From positions 1 through 64,000 of the forward strand of contig JAHBYV010000019.1 in assembly GCA_019635795.1 (NCBI GenBank): a stretch of DNA of 64,000 nt. The letters run 5' to 3'. The notes under the pieces were generated by a model. That model was not told the origin of the DNA and made no database searches. It worked only from the letters and a program-made list of their open reading frames with translations. Below are positions 16,179-25,475 of this stretch, in pieces. The stretch comes from Rhizobiaceae bacterium (GTDB lineage: Bacteria > Pseudomonadota > Alphaproteobacteria > Rhizobiales > Rhizobiaceae). Made by a program: the position numbers and the translations under genes. Position 1 is the first letter of the stretch. Every line of letters begins with the position of its first letter.

Positions 16179-17041
16179 GCCGCATACCTTGCCCAATCTT
16201 CGAGCAACTTGCGTTCGCTTGTTTCCGCTGCCCGGATAACCTGCAATTGCGCAGGATCCATGTGCCGTTCAATTGCTGTACGCAAAAGGCTTTTGAGGAT
16301 ATCGGGCGGCATAGCGTCCACCTCAACGCTGTCACCAACGAACTGCCTTGCATGGCTGTTACCTTCCCGCTTTGTCGGCCTTGTCGGCAGTCGAAAGTAA
16401 TCAACCTGCTCAGAGGTGATTGCCACCCGATGAAGGTCAATCTGTGCCAGTGGCGCATAGAATCGAATGCGACGGATAACATCTATTGGCATCAGGTCGC
16501 CGGACGGATCCAGGTCATTCACGAAAAGGATCGTTAACGGCCTGCCGTCTGCCTTCGTCTCTTCGGCCACAGCCTGGACAACGCTTTCAGAAGAAAAGCC
16601 GCGCGTAACCATAAGAGGAACTCCAAGGTCGCGGGTAACTTCGAACAGAAAGCCGCTAATCGCCTCCTTCTCGCACCAAACTTCCAAAAGGTTTTCTGAG
16701 TTGCGCCAGTAGTCCCGACGATAGAGACGAGCCGTTTCAGTAAGCGCCTCCTGAACACTGCCGTAGAGACGTGGCGTTCGATAAAGCCTCGTGCCATCAA
16801 CAATCTTGCCATAGGGAATCTCGCCAGTGCGGCGAAGCTGCAACGCCAGTCTAATGACAACATTGTTGTATTCTGCCTCGGTCTTCTCGATCAGGCCCGC
16901 CGCCACCATCAAATAGAACAAGTGACGGACGGTCAGTTCCTCTTGACCGGCAACAATGGAAAGCATTGAGGCCTTAAGGCAGGCGATCGCGCTAGAGGTG
17001 CGCCGCTGTCTCTTATCGGGCATGCTGGATAAAGTGCTCAT
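16175..17041 (-). CDS. Toprim-domain protein resembling topoisomerase VI A / Spo11
   Basis: This 288-residue protein has an N-terminal winged-helix-like region (LTVRHLFYLMVAAGLIEKTEAEYNN, with RL..LRRTGEIPYGKI) and then a Toprim-like fold: Glu in LEVWCEKEAISGF, and an Asp-X-Asp in FVNDLDPSGD. That order (winged helix, then Toprim) is the layout of TopoVI-A/Spo11. I see YNN in the first part as a possible catalytic Tyr region, but no B subunit gene is near. Stand-alone forms occur in mobile elements with unknown function. Its start is fixed by an ATGA overlap. Confidence 0.55.
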   Translation of the reverse strand: MSTLSSMPDKRQRRTSSAIACLKASMLSIVAGQEELTVRHLFYLMVAAGLIEKTEAEYNNVVIRLALQLRRTGEIPYGKIVDGTRLYRTPRLYGSVQEALTETARLYRRDYWRNSENLLEVWCEKEAISGFLFEVTRDLGVPLMVTRGFSSESVVQAVAEETKADGRPLTILFVNDLDPSGDLMPIDVIRRIRFYAPLAQIDLHRVAITSEQVDYFRLPTRPTKREGNSHARQFVGDSVEVDAMPPDILKSLLRTAIERHMDPAQLQVIRAAETSERKLLEDWARYAA

Positions 17042-17679
17042 GCCGCCGACCTCAGCACGTCTTCCATCGAAAGGGTGTCGTCCATCCATTTCCGAACGAG
17101 CAGGTCAAAATCGCCGGGAAATACATTCTTTTCCGAAAGCCATTCACGGAATTGAGCAGCATTCGAGAACGCCGGAATGTCCCCTCGCGCGTGTGTAGGA
17201 TCTACCTTTTCTTCATAAGCGGCGTCTCTGGTGCTGGTGCTGGTGGCTACTGGGGAACCATTGGTTGTGTCATTGGGTAAGCCATTACTTTTGCCATTTT
17301 CAGCACTAGCAGAGCCATTAGGTTTGCCACTGGCAAAACCATTGGCGTTGCCATTGATACGACCATCACCCCACCGCTTCTGAGCACCTTTACGCCCCGC
17401 TGTGATTTTGCGTTCGCGCTTCGCAGCAGCATCGCCACGCTCAAAATCGAGCCGTTCGAAGTTGACCAGCAGCGGTTCGATCGCCCCCCAAATCGCCGGC
17501 CATTTTTCCAAATCAACGCCAGTTATCCGGGCCATGCGCTCCGCAACTTCAGGCAGCGATCCATGCTGCCAATAGTGTCGGCGCAAACGTTCATACGCTC
17601 CGAATTCCGCTGAATTGAGGTGGAGCGTCAGAGCCGCCTCATCGCCAATGTAAGTTTTCAACCATGGGAGAGCTTTCAT
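17038..17679 (-). CDS. DUF1376-domain (YdaU-like) phage replication-type protein
   Basis: This 213-residue protein has an N-terminal DUF1376 domain (residues 1-~85; PWLKTYIGDEAALTLHL, then GAYERLRRHYWQHGSLP), usual in phage replication or DnaT-like proteins. A low-complexity hinge follows with many Asn-Gly pairs (about residues 100-150), then a C-terminal helical part (FSNAAQFREWLSEKNVFPGD). ATG 17679 is preceded by GGGAGG and overlaps the upstream stop (ATGA). A role in replication initiation of the element is likely by family, not proven. Confidence 0.72.
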   Translation of the reverse strand: MKALPWLKTYIGDEAALTLHLNSAEFGAYERLRRHYWQHGSLPEVAERMARITGVDLEKWPAIWGAIEPLLVNFERLDFERGDAAAKRERKITAGRKGAQKRWGDGRINGNANGFASGKPNGSASAENGKSNGLPNDTTNGSPVATSTSTRDAAYEEKVDPTHARGDIPAFSNAAQFREWLSEKNVFPGDFDLLVRKWMDDTLSMEDVLRSAA

Positions 17680-17858
17680 TTTAACCTCCCACATGCCTGG
17701 CCACGAAACGGATTGAGCGTTTTCTTCTCCCAGCAATCTTGCGAAGGCCACTCGTCCAGCTTAAGGTTGTGATTGGAAGCTAACCTTGGCTGATTGCTAG
17801 GCTCACCCGGCAAAGAGATGGCGGTCTCTATGCCGGGTTTTGTATTTTCTGAGTTCAT
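17676..17858 (-). CDS. 60-residue hypothetical protein of the phage-like module
   Basis: The frame starts MNSENTKPGIETAISLPGEP at 17858 and is hydrophilic, with no family match. Its ATG overlaps the stop of the 26-codon frame upstream and its stop overlaps the DUF1376 start, both as ATGA. That coupled position is the main support that it is real. Confidence 0.5.
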   Translation of the reverse strand: MNSENTKPGIETAISLPGEPSNQPRLASNHNLKLDEWPSQDCWEKKTLNPFRGQACGRLK

Positions 17859-17935
17859 GGCAGCCACCCAGAAATTGCGAGAGCAACGAAACCTATTGCC
17901 AGCCCCGAGGGGAGATATTTGAGGAACGCCGTCAT
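17855..17935 (-). CDS. Predicted 26-residue membrane peptide
   Basis: A very short frame starts MTAFLKYLPSG and continues as a single hydrophobic helix (LAIGFVALAISGWLP) to TGA. It begins at a TGATG junction with the AlpA-like gene and ends in an ATGA overlap with the next gene, so it fits exactly in the chain of coupled genes. A one-helix peptide like this could be a holin-like or toxin-like product or only a translational coupling device. It is too short for ordinary gene finders. Confidence 0.45.
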   Translation of the reverse strand: MTAFLKYLPSGLAIGFVALAISGWLP

Positions 17936-18141
17936 CAAGCAGCCTCCCCGCAGGCATACGAGCGCTCGGAGAGCCACGCCTCAATATCGGAACGACGCCA
18001 GTAATTGCGGTTGCAGATCTTAACCGGTGCTGGAAACTTGCCGTCCCGAACCCAACGCCAGAGAGACATTGTGGAGATGGGCACGATTTGCTGACAAATA
18101 ACCCGTGCTGATAGCAATTCCGGGTGAATTTCCGAGTTCAT
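17935..18141 (-). CDS. AlpA/excisionase-like HTH protein
   Basis: This 68-residue protein is the usual size of AlpA/Xis-type winged HTH proteins. Its core (TMSLWRWVRDGKFPAPVKIC, then NRNYWRRSDIEAWLSER) is characteristic of that family: recognition helix, wing and a W-rich end. Such proteins direct excision by the neighbouring integrase or activate it. The stop overlaps the next start (TGATG). Confidence 0.8.
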   Translation of the reverse strand: MNSEIHPELLSARVICQQIVPISTMSLWRWVRDGKFPAPVKICNRNYWRRSDIEAWLSERSYACGEAA

Positions 18142-18216
18142 TTCAATTCCTTTCGCGTTGTTGAACGAAAGGAAAAGTCCATGTTAGTTAGGTGACAAAA
18201 AAGAGCAGTTTATTCA

Positions 18217-18834
18217 CTATCTACGCTGGCTGTTGTTTTCTCGAATTTTAGCTTGCTTGATGACTACATCGAGCATTGTTTCGGCTGCCTGAACTCTCGT
18301 TAGGCCCGTTGCCAGAAATTGATTCAGCAAGTCTTTCGCGCCTTCAAACGCTTTCGCGATATCTGGATTGTTCCGATGGCGGTTCGATCGTGCCTTCTTT
18401 CTCCAATCCTTGATACTCTCGCCAGCAGCGCGATACCTTGAGCCCTCAGGCAATGGCAAGCCGGCCATTCTAAAGCGCCTTTCGACTTCTTTGCAGGCAA
18501 CATCTCGACCACCCATTTCATCTACGTAAACGGATGCAATCGCAAAATAGTGTTCACTTTGAAATGACGCTCTCGGTCGCCCCTTTTTCCTAGACTGCTC
18601 AATGTCATATGCAATTTTTGAACTTCGCCCTTCGAGCGCATTTATCAGTTCTGCGCACAAGCCCGCTAACAGAAGCCTGATGCTTTCAGGTTCTCCTCTT
18701 GCCGCGGTGAATTCTGCTAACGCAGTGACACACATCACCACTTTTCCGAGCGACGTAAACTCCGACCCGTTGTCGGCGATGTACTTCAGTGTTTGGTAAA
18801 GTTCGATATCGGCAGAGACAATCTTATCTGTCAT
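18217..18834 (-). CDS. Hypothetical protein next to the integrase
   Basis: This 205-residue protein has no family I recognise. The first third is helical with Cys/Ala-rich segments (VVMCVTALAEFTAARGE). The middle is basic (SRKKGRPRASFQ), followed by a predicted HTH-like region (ACKEVERRFRMAGLPLP) and a helical end. Its start overlaps the integrase stop by 11 bases, so it is co-expressed with it and may be an element-specific regulator. Confidence 0.6.
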   Translation of the reverse strand: MTDKIVSADIELYQTLKYIADNGSEFTSLGKVVMCVTALAEFTAARGEPESIRLLLAGLCAELINALEGRSSKIAYDIEQSRKKGRPRASFQSEHYFAIASVYVDEMGGRDVACKEVERRFRMAGLPLPEGSRYRAAGESIKDWRKKARSNRHRNNPDIAKAFEGAKDLLNQFLATGLTRVQAAETMLDVVIKQAKIRENNSQRR

Positions 18835-20110
18835 TTTCGCTGCGCTCCAAGCCGCTTATGAAATTAGCCCATCCCTCCAAAGCAGCCCTCTTCTCGGCTG
18901 CGTAATCATGCCTATTATAAACTGCAGCAACACCCGAAATTGCCCCGCTTTTGTGGTTAAGAACGGCCTCGACAACGTGAATTGGAAACCCAAGCCGAGC
19001 CATTCCGGTCGTTGCTGACCGGCGCAGATCGTGCAACGTCCAAGCTGGAATGATGGCCTCGGCATCTGCCTTCTGTGCGAGCGCCAGCATTCCCTCATCC
19101 ACATCCTGTTTTGCCTTAGAGAAGCCAGAGATTGGCGTATTGCCGGTCACAGTGAAAACAAACTCGGCCTTGCCATTTTTGTTTAGGACACGAGGAATGG
19201 CTTCGAGGATGCCAATGCAGGCACCTGTCAACGGAACCCATTGGTCACGCCCATTTTTGGTTCTATGGCCCGGAATAAGCCAACCAGGATCGTTCCCCTG
19301 CAAGGAGAGTTCATGCCAACGCATTCCGGCCACCTCATTGCGGCGCTGCGCCGTCAGCAGAAGCATCCGCAGGTATGGGCCAAACGGCCACTCCATATTC
19401 CCCGCAGCCTTCCAGAACCATTGAACCTCAGCATCAGAAAGCACACGATCACGAGATGAAGCATGATTGTCCCGCCGAATGCCATCCATAGGTGACGATT
19501 GAATATAATCCCGTTGAACTGCCCAGCCGAAAAACTTGCGGAGGTATGCATGCGCACGGTCACCAGCAACTTCATGTCCCGCAGCGTCCAGCCTATCCAG
19601 CAGCTTGATCGCATCGCGACGCGTGATTGAAGCGAGTGCTAAGCCATTCCACTTACGGGCTTTGCCGAAAGCCGTGCGATAGGCCTTTTGAGTATTCTTG
19701 GCCAGCCGCCGCTCAACATAAAGCTCCATAAAGTCCGCAGCAACAGCCCCGAAAGTAATCTCAGCCTTGCGCCGGTTTTCGTCAATCTCGTCCTGGCGAA
19801 GCCTACGCGGGTCAATCCCCCGGCTTGCATTGTCAAGCAGCACTCTTGCCCTGTCCCTCGCCTCAGCCAGTGTAAAGCCGGAGGCGTGTTCGTCCCCGAC
19901 CTCTTTATTCGGAGAGAACCTGCCGACGCTGAGCCGAACAACCTTGCCCTCACTACCCTTGATCCTTGTAGCGACGAAAAACGTTGACGCGCCGCCATGA
20001 CTTACCCTGATGCCAAAGCCCGGAACGAGCACGTCGAAATAATCAACCTGTCCCTTCGCAGGGACGGGAATGTTCCTAAGCCATTTATCTGTAAGCTTCT
20101 GTCTGGGCAT
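18824..20110 (-). CDS. Tyrosine-type site-specific integrase
   Basis: This 428-residue integrase of the P4/IntS type has an N-terminal DUF4102 arm-binding domain (MPRQKLTDKWLRNIPVPAKG), a core-binding domain (about 110-190) and a catalytic domain. The conserved Arg is in LLTAQRRNEVAGM, His-X-X-Arg in LHDLRRSATTGM, His in VVEAVLNHKSG and the nucleophile Tyr in VAAVYNRHDY. Integrases of this type use the 3' end of tRNA genes, and a truncated tRNA-Lys lies 150 bases upstream of its start. It catalyses integration and excision of the island. Confidence 0.92.
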   Translation of the reverse strand: MPRQKLTDKWLRNIPVPAKGQVDYFDVLVPGFGIRVSHGGASTFFVATRIKGSEGKVVRLSVGRFSPNKEVGDEHASGFTLAEARDRARVLLDNASRGIDPRRLRQDEIDENRRKAEITFGAVAADFMELYVERRLAKNTQKAYRTAFGKARKWNGLALASITRRDAIKLLDRLDAAGHEVAGDRAHAYLRKFFGWAVQRDYIQSSPMDGIRRDNHASSRDRVLSDAEVQWFWKAAGNMEWPFGPYLRMLLLTAQRRNEVAGMRWHELSLQGNDPGWLIPGHRTKNGRDQWVPLTGACIGILEAIPRVLNKNGKAEFVFTVTGNTPISGFSKAKQDVDEGMLALAQKADAEAIIPAWTLHDLRRSATTGMARLGFPIHVVEAVLNHKSGAISGVAAVYNRHDYAAEKRAALEGWANFISGLERSENDR

Positions 20111-20256
20111 TCTTAGGTAACAATAGGTAACACAAATCAGTTGTTAGACACTGTTACGGTATGTTGCCGTTTGATATTGCGCAACCCCTCAACGTCGTAT
20201 ATAAACAAGTAGTTACAAAGAACGTGAGTTCGGAACTGTTCGCGAGTGTTAAGCTT

Positions 20257-20311
20257 CTAGGTGTGACTTTTAATCATGTGGTCGAGGGTTCGATTCCCTC
20301 CCGGCTCACCA
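20257..20311 (+). other. Truncated 3' half of a tRNA-Lys (UUU) gene, probable attachment site
   Basis: From the anticodon loop (CTTTTAA) to CCA at 20309-20311 the sequence matches a tRNA 3' half: T-arm GAGGG-TTCGATT-CCCTC and acceptor CCGGCTC-A-CCA. The 5' side of the anticodon stem does not pair properly (GTGTGA where CATGA is expected against TCATG), and no D-arm or 5' acceptor is present upstream. This is what remains at the right end when an element integrates into a tRNA gene. The intact tRNA-Lys is expected left of the window. Confidence 0.65.
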
Positions 20312-20463
20312 CGAAAATCACCAACATTATAACGGACCTGCGAGCGCATAAGCTATGCGCGCTGTGAAGCGTTTGACTGCAAGCCCCTCTGACGTTAGGC
20401 GAAGTGGCGACGGTTGAGTTCCAATAAATGAGTCATCTGATGATGACTGTCTGAGGGTGAACC

Positions 20464-20757
20464 ATGGGATTATCAACACAAGAGCAGATACTCATTGAGC
20501 AGCGGCTGACAAATGAAGCGAAATCCGTTGGGGTCGCGTTTTTGCTTTGGCTGTTTACCTGGTTTGTCTCGGGTCACAGATTCTATCTAGCGCGCCCCGG
20601 TACCGCAATTCTTCAAGTTCTATCGTATTTTATCGTTATTGGCTTCGTTTGGGTGTTAATCGACGCATTTCTCATCCCGGGAATGGTTGCGAAGCAAAGG
20701 GATGAAATGCGCAAGCGCCTCACACTGAATGCGCTTGCGTCACAACCATCGCAATGA
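20464..20757 (+). CDS. TM2-domain membrane protein
   Basis: This 97-residue protein has two hydrophobic helices (AFLLWLFTWFVSGHRFYLAR and VLSYFIVIGFVWVLIDAFLI in overview) joined by a G-H-x-F-Y-L turn, the TM2 domain signature. A hydrophilic C-terminal tail follows. TM2 proteins are small inner-membrane proteins of unclear role. GAGGGTGA lies just upstream of its ATG. It is the first gene after the truncated tRNA. Confidence 0.75.
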   Translation: MGLSTQEQILIEQRLTNEAKSVGVAFLLWLFTWFVSGHRFYLARPGTAILQVLSYFIVIGFVWVLIDAFLIPGMVAKQRDEMRKRLTLNALASQPSQ

Positions 20758-20807
20758 ACGACTGAAACACGGTGCGTTGAAACGGAAACTCGCGTCCCCT
20801 CCATCAA

Positions 20808-22304
20808 TCAACGATCGCTCAGCGTGCGCCGCACGGCATCGTGCCAGCCTTTGATTTTGGTTCGCCGCAGTTTTTCGTCCATCGCTGGAGAGAACTGACG
20901 ATCAAGGGACCAGCGCTTGCTAAACTCTCTCGCCTTCGGCCACACTCCGGCCTTCGAACCTGCAAGCCATGCCGCGCCAAGGGCTGTTGTTTCGAGCACC
21001 GTTGGCCGATCAACCGGCGCATCGAGAATGTCGGCCAGGCATTGCATGGTCCAATCCGACGCGACCATGCCGCCATCGACGCGTAGCACCGTCTTGCGGC
21101 CTCCGTGGCCCTTCCAGTCCTTTTTCATGGCGTCCAGCAAATCCCGCGTTTGAAACGCGACCGATTCCAGTGCTGCCTTGGCGAATTCTGCCGGGCCGGA
21201 GTTTCGCGTCAGTCCGAAAATCGCGCCACGTGCATCCGCGTCCCAATGAGGCGCGCCAAGGCCAACGAAAGCCGGAACCAGATAAACGTTCTGGGATGGG
21301 TCTGCCTGCGCGGCAAGCTCACCGCTCTTTGCCGCATGGTTTATCATTTTTGCGCCGTCGCGCAGCCATTGCACCGCAGCGCCTGCAATGAAGATCGAAC
21401 CTTCCAACGCATATGTGGTCTTGCCGCCCAAACGATATGCAATTGTGGTCAGCAATCGATTCTTCGAGCGAACCATATCCGAACCGGTGTTGAGTATCGC
21501 AAAGCAGCCGGTTCCGTAGGTTGATTTCATCATGCCCGGTTCAAAGCACGCCTGCCCGATCGCTGCGGCCTGCTGATCGCCGGCTACGCCGAGTATCGGT
21601 ATCTCCGCACCCAGCAGCGCCTTTTCGGTCTTGCCGAAATCATCAGCGCAATCCTTGACCTGCGGCAGCATGGAAGCTGGAACGCGCAACAGTTTCAGCA
21701 GCTCGTCGTCCCATTTGTTCTCTGCAATATTGAACAGCAGTGTGCGCGAGGCGTTTGTTGCATCTGTTGCGTGCACCTTCCCGCCTGTCAGCCGCCAGAT
21801 CAGGAAGCTGTCAATCGTTCCGGCCAGGAGTTCGCCCGCTTCCGCGCGCTTTCGTGCGCCTTTCACACTATCCAGTATCCAGGAAATCTTGGTGCCTGAA
21901 AAATACGGATCAAGCAGCAATCCAGTTTTGCGTGTGAATGTCGGCTCCTTGCCTTGCTTTTTCAGCTTCTGGCAAAGCGCCACCGTGCGCCGGTCCTGCC
22001 ACACAATGGCATTGTGAATCGCTTTGCCGGTGATCTTGTCCCATATGACGACCGTTTCCCGCTGATTGGTTATCCCGATGGCCGCAATGTCTGTGGCCGT
22101 CAGCTTTGCCTTCTTCAGGGCTGCCTTACAGCTCCAAACGACTGTGGACCACAAATCCTCCGGATCGTGCTCCACCCAGCCCGAGGCCGGATAATGTTGC
22201 GCGAATTCCTTTTGGCCGACACCGACGATCTTCATATCACCATCAAAGACAATGGCGCGCGAGGATGTCGTACCCTGATCGATGGCGAGAATAAAACTTT
22301 TCAT
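20808..22304 (-). CDS. glpK: Glycerol kinase
   Basis: This 498-residue protein of the FGGY family starts [21 protein letters not shown]. It has the usual motifs: [34 protein letters not shown] and the C-terminal [19 protein letters not shown]. It phosphorylates glycerol to glycerol-3-phosphate, the step after uptake by the adjacent ABC system. It follows the binding-protein gene by 62 bases, with a strong hairpin terminator between, so its level probably depends on readthrough or on a promoter in that short gap. Confidence 0.95.
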   Translation of the reverse strand: MKSFILAIDQGTTSSRAIVFDGDMKIVGVGQKEFAQHYPASGWVEHDPEDLWSTVVWSCKAALKKAKLTATDIAAIGITNQRETVVIWDKITGKAIHNAIVWQDRRTVALCQKLKKQGKEPTFTRKTGLLLDPYFSGTKISWILDSVKGARKRAEAGELLAGTIDSFLIWRLTGGKVHATDATNASRTLLFNIAENKWDDELLKLLRVPASMLPQVKDCADDFGKTEKALLGAEIPILGVAGDQQAAAIGQACFEPGMMKSTYGTGCFAILNTGSDMVRSKNRLLTTIAYRLGGKTTYALEGSIFIAGAAVQWLRDGAKMINHAAKSGELAAQADPSQNVYLVPAFVGLGAPHWDADARGAIFGLTRNSGPAEFAKAALESVAFQTRDLLDAMKKDWKGHGGRKTVLRVDGGMVASDWTMQCLADILDAPVDRPTVLETTALGAAWLAGSKAGVWPKAREFSKRWSLDRQFSPAMDEKLRRTKIKGWHDAVRRTLSDR

Positions 22305-22326
22305 GGGTTCCGTTCATGGTGCAGAC

Positions 22327-22352
22327 AAAAAAGGGGCGGCACAAGCCGCCCC
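22327..22352 (-). terminator. Rho-independent terminator between the glycerol-binding-protein gene and glpK
   Basis: On the minus strand GGGGCGGC-TTGT-GCCGCCCC is a perfect 8-bp GC stem followed by TTTTTT (22332-22327). It lies 15 bases after the stop of the binding-protein gene and should partly separate glpK from the transport genes. Confidence 0.85.
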
Positions 22353-22366
22353 AATATGAATTATGC

Positions 22367-24091
22367 TTATTTCTGCCAGCTTTTCACCAGCTCGTCATAA
22401 TTGACCGTAAGCGGCTTTTCCTTTTCATTCTCGATCTTCAACTGAGGCGCAAGGTTGCCTTTCTTTACGGCGTCCTCATGCCAGTAGTTGATGTCGTGCT
22501 CTTCAGCCAGTTTCGGACCTATGTCGCCCTGAACGCCAGCGCGTTCGAGGCGTTCCATCACTTTCTCCTGCTCTGCACACAGCGAGTCCATTGCTTCCTG
22601 AGCGGTCTTCGCGCCGGAAGATGCGTCGCCGATTGCCTGCCACCAGAGCTGAGCCAGCTTCGGATAGTCAGGAACGTTGGTGCCGGTTGGTGACCACTGC
22701 AGGCGCGCAGGCGAGCGATAGAACTCGACCAGACCGCCAAGCTTTGGCGCGCGATCCGTGAATGACTTGTGATCGAGCGTTGACTGGCGGATAAAGGTCA
22801 AGCCAACATGGCTTTTCTTCACGTCCACCGTCTTGGAGGTTACGAACTGCGCGTAGAGCCAGGCGGCCTTTGCACGATCATCCGGCGTGGATTTCATCAG
22901 GGTCCAGGAACCTGCATCCTGATAGCCAAGCTTCATGCCGTCTTTCCAATAGACGCCATGCGGTGACGGTGCGAAGCGCCATTTCGGCGTTCCGTCCGAA
23001 TTCACGACCGGCAAACCGTCCTTCACGAAGTCAGCCGTGAAAGCGGTGTAGGTGAACATCTGCTGGGCGATTTCGCCCTGAGATGGCACCGGACCGGACT
23101 CGGAGAAGGTCATGCCCTGAGCGGCAGCCGGAGCATAAGCCTTCAGCCAGTCCAGATATTTCTGGATAGCATAGACCGATGCGGGTCCGTTGGTATCGCC
23201 GCCGCGCGCAACGCACGACCCTACCGGACGTGAATTCTCATCGACCTTGATGCCCCATTCGTCGACTGGCTTGCCGTTTGGAATTCCCTTGTCGCCGTTA
23301 CCTGCCATCGAAAGCCAGGCGTCCGTGAAGCGCCAGCCCAGCGATGGGTCCTTCTTGCCGTAGTCCATGTGGCCATAGACTTTTTTGCCGTCGATCTCAC
23401 GACCGGTGAAGAACTCGGCAATATCCTCATAGGCTGACCAATTGACCGGCACACCAAGATCATAGCCGTACTTTGCCTTGAAGTCGGCCTTGTTCTTTTC
23501 ATCATTGAACCAGTCGTAGCGGAACCAGTAGAGGTTCGCGAACTGCTGGTCGGGAAGCTGGTAAAGCTTTCCGTCTGGCGCGGTGGTGAATGACTTCCCG
23601 ATGAAGTCGTCAATATCGAGGTTCGGGTTTGTAACGTCCTTGCCCTCATTGGCCATGAAGTCAGTCAGGCTGCGCGCCTGCTGGTAGCGCCAGTGCGTGC
23701 CGATCAGATCAGAGTCGTTGATATAAGCGTCGTAGATGTTTTCCTTGGACTGCATTTGCGTTTGCAGCTTTTCAACGACGTCGCCTTCGCCGATCAGATC
23801 GTGCGTAACCTTGATGCCGGTGATTGCGGTAAAGGCAGGTGCGAGTACTTTCGATTCATATTCGTGGGTGGTGATCGTTTCAGAAACCACCTTTATATCC
23901 ATGCCAGCAAAGGGCTTTGCTGCATCGATGAACCATTGCATTTCGGCTTCCTGACCTGCCCGGTCCAATGCGGACATGTCCCCGATTTCCTTGTCAAGAA
24001 ATGCCTTGGCTTCGTCCATGCCCGCATATGCGTTGCCGGCGCAAAGCAAAAGCGCAAGAGCGCTTGTCGATGCCAGAATATGCCGTCTCAT
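22367..24091 (-). CDS. glpV: Glycerol ABC transporter substrate-binding protein
   Basis: This 574-residue periplasmic protein starts at MRRHILASTSALALLLCAG with a signal peptide ending near AYAG. GGGAGGA precedes ATG 24091. The long family-1 binding-protein fold (with MQWFIDAAKPFAGMDIKVVSE, SKENIYDAYINDSDLIG, DEWGIKVDENSRPVGSC) is that of the GlpV class of rhizobial glycerol importers. The operon with two ATPases, two permeases, glpD and glpK confirms the role. The frame upstream of 24091 is open but has no start signal. Confidence 0.85.
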   Translation of the reverse strand: MRRHILASTSALALLLCAGNAYAGMDEAKAFLDKEIGDMSALDRAGQEAEMQWFIDAAKPFAGMDIKVVSETITTHEYESKVLAPAFTAITGIKVTHDLIGEGDVVEKLQTQMQSKENIYDAYINDSDLIGTHWRYQQARSLTDFMANEGKDVTNPNLDIDDFIGKSFTTAPDGKLYQLPDQQFANLYWFRYDWFNDEKNKADFKAKYGYDLGVPVNWSAYEDIAEFFTGREIDGKKVYGHMDYGKKDPSLGWRFTDAWLSMAGNGDKGIPNGKPVDEWGIKVDENSRPVGSCVARGGDTNGPASVYAIQKYLDWLKAYAPAAAQGMTFSESGPVPSQGEIAQQMFTYTAFTADFVKDGLPVVNSDGTPKWRFAPSPHGVYWKDGMKLGYQDAGSWTLMKSTPDDRAKAAWLYAQFVTSKTVDVKKSHVGLTFIRQSTLDHKSFTDRAPKLGGLVEFYRSPARLQWSPTGTNVPDYPKLAQLWWQAIGDASSGAKTAQEAMDSLCAEQEKVMERLERAGVQGDIGPKLAEEHDINYWHEDAVKKGNLAPQLKIENEKEKPLTVNYDELVKSWQK

Positions 24092-24161
24092 TAAGTCCTC
24101 CCTTAATGTCCTCGGTTTGACTCCGCCGCGGGCTTGCGGCGGCGTCGGTACTAATCGCGCC

Positions 24162-24566
24162 CTACACGAACCGAAATACGCCGATGGCGTAGACGACCGA
24201 GAGGGCGAGAGCCCACCATAGGTTGGGTCCGACCAGACCCAGCCAGGCAAGATGGATGAATGCGCTGCCAAGCAGAGACAGGAACAGCCTGTCGCCGCGC
24301 GTTGTTTCAAAGCGCAATATTCCGACGCGCGGATCTCCTCCCGGCGACAGATATTCCCACACCGCCATCAGCGTTATGAGCACGAAGATGACGAGAAAAA
24401 AGAGCGCGGTCGGGAAGGTCCACGCCATCCAGCCGCCAGGTATCAGCGGCGCAAACCAATCCTTTGCGCCGTCTTTCGAAGGGACAGCGAGCACCAGCGC
24501 CACCGCGCCGATGGCTTGCAAGCCAAGGATGCCACCAAGAAGATAGGGAACGCGCGAGCTGGCCAT
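24162..24566 (-). CDS. Small membrane protein of the glycerol transporter locus (DUF2160-like)
   Basis: This 134-residue protein has four predicted membrane helices (starting YLLGGILGLQAIGAVALVLAV, a central FFLVIFVLITLMAVWEYL, and a C-terminal LWWALALSVVYAIGVFRFV). Its ATG at 24566 is three bases after the permease stop, so it is coupled. A DUF2160-type gene accompanies this ABC system in rhizobia and is sometimes called GlpU; its role in uptake is not defined. Confidence 0.75.
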   Translation of the reverse strand: MASSRVPYLLGGILGLQAIGAVALVLAVPSKDGAKDWFAPLIPGGWMAWTFPTALFFLVIFVLITLMAVWEYLSPGGDPRVGILRFETTRGDRLFLSLLGSAFIHLAWLGLVGPNLWWALALSVVYAIGVFRFV

Positions 24567-24568
24567 GC

Positions 24569-25474
<906 letters not shown>

Positions 25475-25475
25475 C

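Noticed and set aside
20221-20311. An intact tRNA-Lys gene
   Set aside because: The 5' acceptor strand, D-arm and the 5' side of the anticodon stem do not fold with the 3' half, so only a truncated 3' half is supported.
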